Of a stretch of 64,000 nt of DNA, positions 42,251-53,405 are shown piece after piece. Position 1 is the stretch's first letter; the number at the start of each line of letters is the position of its first letter. The position numbers and the translations under genes were made by a program. Origin of the DNA: Primulina eburnea (taxonomy: Eukaryota > Streptophyta > Magnoliopsida > Lamiales > Gesneriaceae); contig NW_027331313.1 of NCBI RefSeq assembly GCF_022965805.1, positions 1 to 64,000 of the forward strand, in the 5' to 3' direction. A model generated the notes under the pieces. That model was not told the DNA's origin. It ran no database searches and saw only the letters and a program-made list of their open reading frames with translations.

Positions 42251-45200
42251 ATGCCTCCTAAGCGTAAGGCGTCAGAGGGGGAGGATAGTTCGTCCTCGAG
42301 AGTTGTCGACGAGTTCGGCAAGTTACTGAAGGAGCAGGCTAAGGTTCACAGTGAGCAGATCCAGCAGTTGCTTAGACTGCAAGGAGCAGGCCAGGGCAGA
42401 GGCCAAGGTAGGGGGCAGGTTGCTCCAGTAGCAGTTGGTTCTGATGCTATCTTTTCTGCGTTTAAGAGGATGGATCCACCCGAGTTTCCAGGCAGCTCCG
42501 ATCCTTTAGCTGCAGTAGAGTGGGTCAAGGCTTTGGAGGCGATTTTTGATCATCTCCACTATGAGGACAGAGACCGTATCAGTTGTGCTGTTTTCATGCT
42601 GGTTAAAGCTGCACGTTTGTGGTGGAATGCGACCAAGGTTGGCATTGATGTTCTCGCATTGAAGTGGTCTGAGTTTACTGAGCTTTTCTACGACAAGTAC
42701 TTTCCTGATGCACTGCGAGCGAGGAAGGTTACAGAGTTCTTGGAGCTTCGTCAGGGGAGCTTGAATGTGGACGAGTATATTCTCAGGTTCGAGGAGGGTT
42801 GCCTATTTGCTCCGTACATTGCTACTAGTGATAAAGATAAAGGCGCTCACTTCATTCGAGGCCTTAGAGCGGAGATCAGGCGTGATATCAATATGTCCAA
42901 GGCTGTGACTTTCAAGGAGATTGTGTCCAAGGCGTTGCTAGCAGAGCAGGACGAGAAGGATATCGCCAGGGAGAGACAGGCGAGGCACCAGGCTAGTGTT
43001 CAAAGAGGCCAGAGTTCAGGTCAGCGTGGCAGAGATCGATTCAAGGGGAAGGGCAAGGTGGATCAGAGTCCTAGGCCACCGTCAGTGCCAGTTGCTCCGT
43101 CTGATTCTGAGAGATCTTTGTGTCCCAAGTGTGGCAGACCTCATCGTGGAGAGTGTAGATTTGGCACTCGTTCTTGCTATCGTTGTGGCATGCCAGGCCA
43201 TATTTCCAGAGATTGTCCTAAGGGAGCTAGCCAGGAGAAGGTGCAGGGTCGTATCTTTTCGATGACTAAGGAAGGTATTAATCGTAATTCTTCTGTAATC
43301 TCTAGTTCCATTTTAATTTCAGGCAGAGTAGCTACTACTTTGATTGATACTGGTGCTACTCATTCTTTTATGTCTGAATTGTTTTTGAGATCTTTGGGTA
43401 TAGTTCCTTCTGTTATTCCCCTTCAGCTTAGTGTTGTTTTGCCTTCGGGAGATGTTTTGTGCCCGACTTCCATAGTGTATGCGTGCCCCGTTCGTTTTGT
43501 TGATCGAGAGGTCTTTGCTGATTTGATTGTGATCCCGATGGTTGCCTTTGATGTTATTCTTGGCATGGATTGGCTGTCGACCTATCGTGCTGTTATTGAT
43601 TGCGTTGCTAAGACGGTGACTTTTGCAGATGATGGCCAGGGAGGAGTTCTCGCCAGCTCAGGTACTTCGCTGGTCCTTCCTTTTATTTCGTGTCTTGATG
43701 CTGAGAGGCTATTGTGTAGAGGTTGTGATGTTTTTCTAGCATCTGTTGTGGATATGGATAGACTGATTAAGTTGAATATTGATGATATTGATGTGGTGAG
43801 GGAGTTTGCGGATGTGTTTGAGGATGATGTTCCGGGTTTGCCGCCGGATAGAGATGTAGAGTTTGTTATTGATCTTGCTCCAGGTACGGTTCCTATTTCT
43901 AAGGCTCCGTATAGGATGGCTCCTACTGAGATGAAAGAGTTGAAGACGCAGTTGCAGGATCTTCTAGATAAGGGTTTTATTCGTCCGAGTTCTTCGCCTT
44001 GGGGAGCTCCGGTTCTATTTGTTAAGAAGAAGGACGGGTCTTTGCGTCTGTGTATCGATTACAGAGAGCTCAACAAAGTGACGATCAAGAACAAGTATCC
44101 GTTGCCACGGATTGATGATCTATTTGACCAACTCCAGGGTGCCACTGTTTTCTCGAAGATTGATCTTCGGTCTGGCTACTATCAGTTGAAGGTTAGGGAG
44201 TCTGATATCCCTAAGACGGCTTTCAGGACCAGGTATGGTCACTATGAGTTTCTCGTGATGTCTTTTGGTTTGACCAATGCCCCTTCTGTTTTCATGGACC
44301 TGATGAACCGTGTGTTCAAGCCGTATTTGGATAGCTTCGTCATTGTCTTTATCGACGATATCTTGATCTATTCCAAGACCAGAGAGCTTCATTCAGAGCA
44401 TCTCAGAGTTGTTCTCCAGTTGCTGAGAGAGCGGAGGTTGTTTGCTAAGTTGAAGAAGTGTGAGTTTTGGCTGGATCAGATTTCTTTTCTAGGCCATGTC
44501 GTTTCGAGGGATGGCATTGCTGTTGATCCGATGAAGATAGAGGCGATTCAGAAGTGGCCTATTCCTACGACTGTTTCAGAGGTACGCAGTTTCCTTGGTT
44601 TGGCGGGTTATTATCGTCGTTTCATTTCGGATTTTTCCAAGATTGCCCTGCCATTGTCCAATCTGACAAGGAAGACTGTGAAGTTCGAGTGGTCTATAGA
44701 TTGCCAGAGCGCATTTCAGGAGTTGAAGGATAGATTGACGTCAGCTCCTATTCTCGCATTGCCCAGTGGTTCAGAGGATTTTGTGGTCTATACCGATGCG
44801 TCGAAGAAGGGTCTCGGTGCAGTGTTGATGCAGAGAGGTAAGGTCATTGCCTATGCTTCTCGCCAGTTGAAGGATTATGAGAAGAATTATCCGACGCACG
44901 ATTTGGAGCTAGCAGCTGTGGTTTTCGCCCTTAAGATTTGGAGACATTATCTGTATGGCGAAAAGTGTGAGATCTTCACAGACCACAAGAGTTTGAAGTA
45001 TCTGTTCTCGCAGAAAGAGCTCAATATGCGACAGAGGAGGTGGTTAGAGCTTGTCAAGGATTACGATGTGACTATCAGTTATCACCCAGGGAAGGCGAAT
45101 GTTGTGGCTGATGCTTTAAGCCGCAAGTCGAGTGTTTCATTGAGTTCTTTGATTCAGAGACCGTTGCTGATGGATTTGCAGAGAGAGGAGATTGATCTGG

Positions 45201-46681
45201 TGATTCCAGGCACCATTGCTCGTCTTTCAGCGTTAGTTATTCGATCTTCATTGACGGACAGGATCCGTAGAGAGCAGTCGACTGATGTTCAGTTGACAGA
45301 GTTGAGAGATAGAGCAGAGATTAGAGGTAATTCAGAGTTCGCCTTGAATGGTGATGGTTTGGTGACTTTCAGAGGTCGTATTTGTGTTCCTGTTGGCGAT
45401 GATATTCGTAGAGATATTCTGACAGAGGCTCATACCGCGCCGTATTCGATTCATCCAGGCAGTACGAAGATGTATCAGGATCTTCGTCGACTCTACTGGT
45501 GGCCAGGTATGAAGAAGGATGTTGCCGTGTTCATTTCTCAGTGCCTTACTTGTCAGCAGGTGAAGATTGAGCACCAGAGACCTGCTGGGACATTGTTGTC
45601 GTTGCCGATTCCTCAGTGGAAGTGGGAGCATATTACGATGGATTTCGTGACTGGTCTTCCCAGAGTGCGGAGAGGTTTCAATTCTATTTGGGTTATCGTT
45701 GATAGATTGACTAAGTCAGCGCACTTTCTTCCAGTCAAGACGACGTATTCGATGAACCAGTATGCCGAGGACTACATAGCAGAGATTGTCAGACTTCATG
45801 GTGTCCCTGTGTCGATCGTGTCTGATCGTGACCCCAGATTTACTTCAGAGTTTTGGAAGAGTTTGCACAGAGCTATGGGTTCGCGATTAGCGTTCAGTAC
45901 AGCCTATCATCCTCAGAGTGATGGTCAGTCAGAGAGAGTCATTCAGATTCTTGAGGATATGCTCAGAGCTTGTACTATAGACTTTCCAAGTAGCTGGGAT
46001 TCTTTGTTGCCTTTGGCTGAGTTCACTTATAATAATAGCTACCAGGCGACGATTGGCATGGCACCGTATGAGGCACTTTATGGCAGGAAGTGCAGGTCTC
46101 CCTTGTATTGGGACGAGGTTGGTGAGAGGAAGATGTTGGGACCAGAGTTGGTCCAGCAGACTACTGATGTTGTTGCTGTTATCAGAGAAAGGATGAAGAC
46201 TGCCCAGTCCAGACAGAAGAGCTATGCAGATGTTCGTCGCAGACCTTTGCAGTTCGAGGTTGGCGACCACGTGTTTCTGAAGATAGCACCTCTCAAGGGT
46301 GTGATGCGATTTGGCAAGAAGGGCAAGTTGAGTCCTAGATTTATTGGTCCATTCGAGATATTGGACAGAGTTGGCGATCGAGCCTACAGATTAGCCCTAC
46401 CTCCAGATCTTGACAGAGTTCATAATGTGTTTCACGTTTCGATGCTCAGGAAGTATGTTGCAGATCCTTCCCATGTTCTTCGCCATGAGCCATTGGACTT
46501 GACGCCGAATTTGACATATCAAGAGATTCCGATTCAGATTTTGGATCGCACAGTTAGAGTTCTGAGGAACAAAGAGATCGGCATTGTCAAAGTTCTTTGG
46601 AGGAACCATTTGATAGAGGAGGCTACGTGGGAACCAGAGGATGAGATGAGAGAGAAGTATCCTGAGTTGTTCGTGCCGTGA
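42251..46681 (+). CDS. Gag-Pol polyprotein of Tekay-like chromovirus (1476 residues)
   Basis: The ATG at 42251 opens one frame to TGA at 46679-46681. Domain order: Gag (about 60-250; [20 protein letters not shown]), zinc knuckles (291-302 [12 protein letters not shown], 309-322 [14 protein letters not shown]), retropepsin with catalytic Asp366 in LIDTGATHS, and reverse transcriptase (about 560-760) with Asp638 and Asp702/Asp703 in FIDD. RNase H follows with Asp849, Asp911 and Asp954. Integrase has His1061, His1068, Cys1098, Cys1101 and DD35E residues Asp1131, Asp1192, Glu1228, then a GPF motif at 1366-1368. The chromodomain is at about 1425-1476 ([17 protein letters not shown]). Gag and Pol share one frame, so no frameshift signal is needed. 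The chromodomain lacks the first aromatic cage residue, as in group II chromodomains. All catalytic residues I can check are present. Confidence 0.96.
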   Translation: MPPKRKASEGEDSSSSRVVDEFGKLLKEQAKVHSEQIQQLLRLQGAGQGRGQGRGQVAPVAVGSDAIFSAFKRMDPPEFPGSSDPLAAVEWVKALEAIFDHLHYEDRDRISCAVFMLVKAARLWWNATKVGIDVLALKWSEFTELFYDKYFPDALRARKVTEFLELRQGSLNVDEYILRFEEGCLFAPYIATSDKDKGAHFIRGLRAEIRRDINMSKAVTFKEIVSKALLAEQDEKDIARERQARHQASVQRGQSSGQRGRDRFKGKGKVDQSPRPPSVPVAPSDSERSLCPKCGRPHRGECRFGTRSCYRCGMPGHISRDCPKGASQEKVQGRIFSMTKEGINRNSSVISSSILISGRVATTLIDTGATHSFMSELFLRSLGIVPSVIPLQLSVVLPSGDVLCPTSIVYACPVRFVDREVFADLIVIPMVAFDVILGMDWLSTYRAVIDCVAKTVTFADDGQGGVLASSGTSLVLPFISCLDAERLLCRGCDVFLASVVDMDRLIKLNIDDIDVVREFADVFEDDVPGLPPDRDVEFVIDLAPGTVPISKAPYRMAPTEMKELKTQLQDLLDKGFIRPSSSPWGAPVLFVKKKDGSLRLCIDYRELNKVTIKNKYPLPRIDDLFDQLQGATVFSKIDLRSGYYQLKVRESDIPKTAFRTRYGHYEFLVMSFGLTNAPSVFMDLMNRVFKPYLDSFVIVFIDDILIYSKTRELHSEHLRVVLQLLRERRLFAKLKKCEFWLDQISFLGHVVSRDGIAVDPMKIEAIQKWPIPTTVSEVRSFLGLAGYYRRFISDFSKIALPLSNLTRKTVKFEWSIDCQSAFQELKDRLTSAPILALPSGSEDFVVYTDASKKGLGAVLMQRGKVIAYASRQLKDYEKNYPTHDLELAAVVFALKIWRHYLYGEKCEIFTDHKSLKYLFSQKELNMRQRRWLELVKDYDVTISYHPGKANVVADALSRKSSVSLSSLIQRPLLMDLQREEIDLVIPGTIARLSALVIRSSLTDRIRREQSTDVQLTELRDRAEIRGNSEFALNGDGLVTFRGRICVPVGDDIRRDILTEAHTAPYSIHPGSTKMYQDLRRLYWWPGMKKDVAVFISQCLTCQQVKIEHQRPAGTLLSLPIPQWKWEHITMDFVTGLPRVRRGFNSIWVIVDRLTKSAHFLPVKTTYSMNQYAEDYIAEIVRLHGVPVSIVSDRDPRFTSEFWKSLHRAMGSRLAFSTAYHPQSDGQSERVIQILEDMLRACTIDFPSSWDSLLPLAEFTYNNSYQATIGMAPYEALYGRKCRSPLYWDEVGERKMLGPELVQQTTDVVAVIRERMKTAQSRQKSYADVRRRPLQFEVGDHVFLKIAPLKGVMRFGKKGKLSPRFIGPFEILDRVGDRAYRLALPPDLDRVHNVFHVSMLRKYVADPSHVLRHEPLDLTPNLTYQEIPIQILDRTVRVLRNKEIGIVKVLWRNHLIEEATWEPEDEMREKYPELFVP

Positions 46682-46686
46682 CGTCA

Positions 46687-46721
46687 ATTTCGCGGACGAA
46701 ATTCCCTTAAGGGGGGGAGAT
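46687..46721 (+). promoter_or_regulatory. Tekay copy 2 inverted repeat and polypurine tract
   Basis: ATTTCG-CGGA-CGAAAT (46687-46702), six bases after the Gag-Pol stop, then TTAAGGGGGGGAGAT abutting the 3' LTR at 46722. Confidence 0.88.
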
Positions 46722-48305
46722 TGTAATAGCCGAGCCCGGTGTACGGTACGATTTAAGTTTCGTTTGTTATTTGAGTTATTTGATTAGAGGTTTAGAGTTG
46801 TGTTTATGGGCTATAGTATGTTTAGTATATTGTTCTTGAGGTGTTAGTTGTTGTTGGTTGTTCGTTTCAGAGTTCCGGATCGATTTTAGTTGCATGGGAA
46901 TAGTGCTTGGCCGTGGCTTGAGTGCACCCGCGCTCTTAACTGGAGTGCCCCCGCGGTGTACTGTGCAGTTTTTGTGTTGGAGGGCCGTAGCATCACCGCA
47001 CCCGCGGTGATGCAGTGACGCGGGGTGTAGCGCACCCGCGGTGCTTGCAGTGCCGCACCCGCGGTGTCTGTGGTTCAGGAATTTTGTGGACTGCCGAAAG
47101 CTCAGCGCACCCGCGGCCTTTGTGTTGGCGCACCCGCGGTGATGAACAGTAGAGGTATGGTCGAGATTTATAGTACCTTTTTGATGGATTTGACTTCATT
47201 CTTTCCTCTTTTCATTTCGAAATCCTCTCATTTCTAGGGTTTTTAGTCATTTCTTTCCTTTCCTATCTTCGATTCAGGCGTTTGTTTGGAATTTCGACTT
47301 GAGATCGACGTTCTCCTTGGTGCTAGGAAGCTTGGGTAAGCTTTTGATGCGATTCTGTTAAGGTTGTAAATTAAGAGTTGTTTAGGTTGGTTGTTTATGT
47401 GGATTTATGGATTATTTAGCTTGTAATCTTGGATATTTAGTTGATATTGGTGTTATTTGTGGATTATTTGTTGTAGGTGGTGATCAAGAGCTAAGTTGAG
47501 GTGTTTGTTGTGGTTTGTAAGTGGAAATTCATTCCTTTTGCTCACATGATTATATATGTATGTGTTTCAAAGAGTTTATTGTGTTATTCCCTTTCATTTG
47601 ATCCATAGTATGTATTGTTATATGTATTGGAGGCATTGTATGTCTCATTATTGATTAAAGGGAATACAAAGAGATATATAGAGTTCAAAGTGATTGTTAA
47701 AACCAGAGAAGAGTTTAAATGTTTTCGGATTGATAAATACATAGTCAGAGATTGCATGCAATATTAGATGATCATCGCCTATAGGCTTATATCCCTCAGA
47801 GTTATCGGTTTATATCGATTTGGGATACGAGCACCCCAGAGCAGAGATACTATTGATATCAATCCCCAGAGCAAAAGAGAAATACCATCGTATTGCTATC
47901 TATTGCTATTGCTATTGCTACAGTTATTGCTACAGTATTCATGTTCAGAGTTGATGGTATTTATGATTTCAAAGATATGTTTTACAGAGTTATTGTTCAT
48001 TGTTATATAAGAGTTCCACTTGCTGAGATTTATTCTCATTCCAGTTATTTTCATGTGATGCAGATCAGAGTTGTGCCCCGGGACGTTGACTGTGGATTGG
48101 GGGTCATATGCATACACCGTTGGAAGGATGATTTTGGCATGATCATAGGAATGATGTTTTGTTTTTGTTATGTCATTTAAATGATCATGTATTTATTTTG
48201 TAAAGATATTTGATGAAATGTATTTTGAAACTCCTTCCGTATATTTTAAAGAGAAAATTTTATTTCCGCTGCGTATTTATTTTAAAAGAGGATCGGGGTG
48301 TCACA
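46722..48305 (+). repeat. Tekay copy 2, 3' LTR
   Basis: 1584 bp. Compared with the 5' LTR it has G for A in ACCC(A/G)CGC, seven bases fewer in the CCGCGG minirepeats near 47018, and one base fewer near 47808. It ends GGGGTGTCACA and is followed by ACTTT. Confidence 0.95.
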
Positions 48306-51300
48306 ACTTTAGGAACACTTTTGCGTGCTATTCTTAAAAAGAACTTGGATTGACATTTCTATTGACTTTATTTTGGGGTTGCCTAGGACTAAGAAGGGGA
48401 GGGATTCTATTTTTGTTGTTGTGGATAGATTCTCTAAGATGGCACATTTTATAGCTTGTCATAAAACCGATGATGCTTCAAACATTGCGGATATGTTCTT
48501 TAGAGAAGTCGTTAGGTTGCATGGCGTGCCCAGGACTATTGTTTCTGATCGCGATGTTAAATTCTTGAGTTACTTTTGGAAGACTTTATGGGCTAAACTT
48601 GGCACAAAATTGTTGTTTTCTACTACTTGTCATCCTCAAACGGATGGACAAACTGAAGTTGTCAATAAAACTTTGGGAAGACTTTTGCGTGCTATTCTTA
48701 AAAAGAACTTGGATTGACATTTCTATGGACTTTATTTTGGGGTGAGTGCCTAGGACTAAGAAGAGGAGGGATTCTATTTTTATTGTTGTGGATAGATTCT
48801 CTAAGATGGCACATTTTATAGCTTGTCATAAAACCGATGATGCTTCAAACATTGCAGGATTTGTTCTTTAGAGAAGTCGTTAGGTTGCATGGCATGCCTA
48901 GGACTATTGTTTCTGGTCGCGATGTTAAATTCTTGAGTTACTATTGGAAGACTTTATGGGCTAAACTTGGCACAAAATTGTTGTTTTCTACTACTTGTCA
49001 TCCTCAAACGGATGGACAAACTGAAGTTGTCAATAGAACTTTGGGAACACTTTTGCGTGCTATTCTTAAAAAGAACTTGGATTGACATTTCTATGGACTT
49101 TATTTCGGGGTTGCCTAGGACTAAGAAGGGGAGGGATTCTATTTTTGTTGTTGTGGATAGATTCTCAAAGATGGCACATTTTATAGCTTGTCATAAAACC
49201 GATGATGCTTCATACAATGCGGATTTGTTCATTAGAGAAGTCGTTAGGTTGCATGGCATGCCTAGGACTATTGTTTCTGGTCGCGATGTTAAATTCTTTA
49301 GTTACTTTTGGAAGACTTTATGGGCTAAACTTGGCACAAAATTGTTGTTTTCTACTACTTGTCATCCTCAAACGGATGGACAAACTGAAGTTGTCAATAA
49401 AACTTTGGGAACACTTTTGCGTGCTATTCTTAAAAAGAACTTGGATTGACATTTCTATGGACTTTATTTTGGGGTCGCCTAGGACTAAGAAGGGGAGGGA
49501 TTCTATTTTTGTTGTTGTGGATAGATTCTCTAAGATGGCACATTTTATAGTTGTCATAAAACCGATGATGCTTCAAACATGGCGGATTTGTTCTTTAGAG
49601 AAGTCGTTAGGTTGCATGGCAGTGCCTAGGACTATTGTTTCTGGTCGCGATGTTAAATTCTTGAGTTACTTTTGGAAGACTTTATGGGCTAAACTTGGCA
49701 CAAAATTGTTGTTTTCTACTACTTGTCATCCTCAAACGGATAGACAAACTGAAGTTGTCAATAAAACTTTGGGAACACATTTCTGTGCTATTCTTAAAAA
49801 GAACTTGGATTGACATTTCTATGGACTTTATTTTGGGGTGGCCTAGGACTAAGAAGGGGAGGGATTCTATTTTTCTTGTTGTGGATAGATTCTCTAAGAT
49901 GGCACATTTTATAGCTTGTCATAAAACCGATGATGCTTCAAACATGCGGATTTGTTCTTTAGAGAAGTCGTTAGGTTGCATGGAGTGCCTAGGACTATTG
50001 TTTCTGGTCGCGATGTTAAATTCTTGAGTTACTTTTGGAAGACTTTATGGGCTAAACTTGGCACAAAATTGTTGTTTTCTACTACTTGTCATCCTCAAAC
50101 CGATGGACAAACTTAATTTGTCAATAGAACTTTGGGAACACCTTTGCGTGCTATTCTTAAAAAGAACTTCGATTGAGATTTCTATGAACTTTATTTTGGG
50201 GTCGCGTAAGAATAAGAAGGGGAGGGATTCTATTTTTGTTGTTGTGGATAGATTCTCTAAGATGGCACATTTTATAGCTTGTCATAAAACCGATGATGCT
50301 TCAAACATTGCGGATTTGTTCTTTAGAGAAGTCGTTAGGTTGCATGGCAGTGCCTAGGACTATTGTTTCTGGTCGCGATGTTAAGTTCTTGAGTTACTTT
50401 TGGAAGACTTTATGGGCTAAACTTGGCACAAAATTGTTGTTTTCTACTACTTGTCATCCTCAAACGGATAGGACAAACTGAAGTTGTCAATAGAACTTTG
50501 GGAACACATTTGCTGTGCTATTCTTAAAAAGAACTTGGATTGACATTTCTATGGACTTTATTTTGGGGTGGCCTAGGACTAAGAAGGGGAGGGATTCTAT
50601 TTTTGTTGTTGTGGATAGATTCTCTAAGATGGCACATTTTATAGCTTGTCATAAAACCGATGATGCTTCAAACATTGCAGATTTGTTCTTTAGAGAAGTC
50701 GTTAGGTTGCATGGAGTGCCTAGGACTATTGTTTCTGGTCGCGATGTTAAATTCTTGAGTTACTTTTGGAAGACTTTATGGGCTAAACTTGGCACAAAAT
50801 TGTTGTTTTCTACTACTTGTCATCCTCAAACGGATGGACAAACTTAATTTGTCAATAGAACTTTGGGAACACCTTTGCGTGCTATTCTTAAAAAGAACTT
50901 CGATTGACATTTCTATGAACTTTATTTTGGGGTCGCCTAAGACAAAGAAGGGGAGGGATTCTATTTTTGTTGTTGTGGATAGATTCTCTAAGATGGCACA
51001 TTTTATAGCTTGTCATAAAACCGATGATGTTTCAAACATTGCAGATTTGTTCTTTAGATAAGTCGTTATGTTGCATGGCATGCCTAGTACTATTGTTTCT
51101 GCTCGCGATGTTAAATTCTTTAGTTACTATTGGAAGACTTTATGGGCTAAACTTGGCACAAAATTGTTGTTTTTTACTACTTGTCATCCTCAAACGGATG
51201 GACAAACTGAAGTTGTCAATAGAACTTTGGGAACACTTTTGCGTGCTATTCTTAAAAAGAACTTGGATTGACATTTCTATGGACTTTATTTTGGGGTTGC

Positions 51301-53405
51301 CTAGGACTAAGAAGCGGAGGGATTCTATTTTTGTTGTTGTGGATAGATTCTCTAAGATGGCACATTTTATAGCTTTTCATAAAACCGATGATGCTTCAAA
51401 CATTGCGGATATGTTCTTTAGAGAAGTCGTTAGGTTGCATGGCGTGCCTAGGACTATTGTTTCTGATCGCGATGTTAAATTCTTGAGTTACTTTTGGAAG
51501 ACTTTATGGGCTAAACTTGGCACAAAATTGTAGTTTTCTACTACTTGTCATCCTCAAACGGATGGACAAACTTAAGTTGTCAATAGAAGTTTGGGAACAC
51601 CTTTGCGTGCTATTCTTAAAAAGAACTTCGATTGACATTTCAATGAACTTTATTTTGGGGTCGCCTAAGACAAAGAAGGGGAGGGATTCTATTTTTGTTG
51701 TTGTGGATTGATTCTCTAAGATGGCACATTTTATAGCTTGTCATAAAACCGATGATGCTTCAAACATTGCGGATTTGTTCTTTAGAGAAGTCGTTAGGTT
51801 GCATGGCTTGCCTAGGACTATTGTTTCTGATCGCGATATTAAATTCTTGAGTTACTTTTGGAAGACTTTATGGGCTAAACTTGGCACAAAATTGTTGTTT
51901 TCTACTACTTGTCATTCTCAAACGGATGGACAAACTTAAGTTGTCAATAGAACTTTGGGAACACCTTTGCGTGCTATTCTTAAAAAGAACTTCGATTGAC
52001 ATTTCTATGAACTTTATTTTGGGGTCGCCTAAGACAAAGAAGGGGAGGGATTCTATTTTTGTTGTTGTGGATAGATTCTCTAAGATGGCACATTTTATAG
52101 CTTGTCATAAAACCGATGATGCTTCAAACATTGCGGATTTGTTCTTTAGAGAAGTCGTTAGGTTGCATGGCTTGCCTAGGACTATTGTTTCTGATCGCGA
52201 TGTTAAATTCTTGAGTTACTTTTGGAAGACTTTATGGGCTAAACTTAGCACAAAATTGTAGTTTTCTACTACTTGTCATCCTCAAACGGATGGACAAACT
52301 TAAGTTGTCAATAGAACTTTAGGAACACTTTTGCGTGCTATTCTTAAAAAGAACTTGGATTGACATTTCTATGGACTTTATTTTGGGGTTGCCTAGGACT
52401 AAGAAGGGGAGGGATTCTATTTTTGTTGTTGTGGATAGATTCTCTAAGATGCACATTTTATAGCTTGTCATAAAACCGATGATGCTTCAAACATTGCGGA
52501 TATGTTCTTTAGAGAAGTCGTTAGGTTGCATGGCGTGCCTAGGACTATTGTTTCTGATCGCGATGTTAAATTCTTGAGTTACTTTTGGAAGACTTTATGG
52601 GCTAAACTTGGCACAAAATTGTAGTTTTCTACTACTTGTCATCCTCAAACGGATGGACAAACTTAAGTTGTCAATAGAAGTTTGGGAACACCTTTGCGTG
52701 CTATTCTTAAAAAGAACTTCGATTGACATTTCTATGAACTTTATTTTGGGGTCGCCTAAGACAAGAAGGGGAGGGATTCTATTTTTGTTGTTGTGGATAG
52801 ATTCTCTAAGATGGCACATTTTATAGCTTGTCATAAAACCGATGATGCTTCAAACATTGCGGATTTGTTCTTTAGAGAAGTCGTTAGGTTGCATGGCTTG
52901 CCTAGGACTATTGTTTCTAATCGCGATGTTAAATTCTTGAGTTACTTTTGGAAAACTTTATGGGCTAAACTTGGCACAAAATTGTTGTTTTCTACTACTT
53001 GTCATTCTCAAACGGATGGACAAACTTAAGTTGTCAATAGAACTTTGGGAACACCTTTGCGTGCTATTCTTAAAAAGAACTTCGATAGACATTTCTATGA
53101 ACTTTATTTTGGGGTCGCCTAAGACAAAGAAGGGGAGGGATTCTATTTTTATTGTTGTGGATAGATTCTCTAAGATTGCACATTTTATAGCTTGTCATAA
53201 AGCCGATGATGCTTCAAACATTGCAGATTTGTTCTTTAGAGAAGTCGTTAGGTTGCATGGCATGCCTAGGACTATTGTTTCTGGTCGCGATGTTAAATTC
53301 TTTAGTTACTATTGGAAGACTTTATGGGCTAAACTTGGCACAAAATTGTTGTTTTCTACTACTTGTCATCCTCAAACGGATGGACAAACTGAAGTTGTCA
53401 ATAGA
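48306..53405 (+). repeat. Right satellite higher-order repeat, copy 1 (14 monomers)
   Basis: A 5100-bp block starting at ACTTTAGGAACAC, with the same start at 53406. The fixed order of private variants includes IDFILG, LFIREVV, NMADLFF with a one-base shift, [16 protein letters not shown] with NMRICS, an IEISMNF unit (GATTGAGATTTC at about 50172), [10 protein letters not shown] followed by stop, and two TTGTAG units. Confidence 0.87.
48325..48717 (+). pseudogene. Right-block monomer with complete catalytic triad
   Basis: This frame holds [26 protein letters not shown] and [17 protein letters not shown], then KKNLD and TGA. The MDF methionine is replaced by Ile (ATTGAC), so the frame has no ATG at the usual place, but the three acidic residues remain. 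It is the first monomer after the Tekay insertion. Confidence 0.65.

Larger units (their letters stand above)
40521..48305 (+). mobile_element. Complete Tekay/Del-like chromovirus (Ty3/gypsy), copy 2
   Basis: A 7785-bp element with LTRs of 1592 and 1584 bp, initiator tRNA-Met PBS, one uninterrupted Gag-Pol, an inverted repeat plus polypurine tract, and a perfect 5-bp target duplication. The LTRs differ by one clear substitution and two small indels (7 and 1 bp), so the insertion is very recent on the scale of LTR dating. Everything needed for autonomous transposition is visible. It splits the integrase satellite. Confidence 0.96.
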
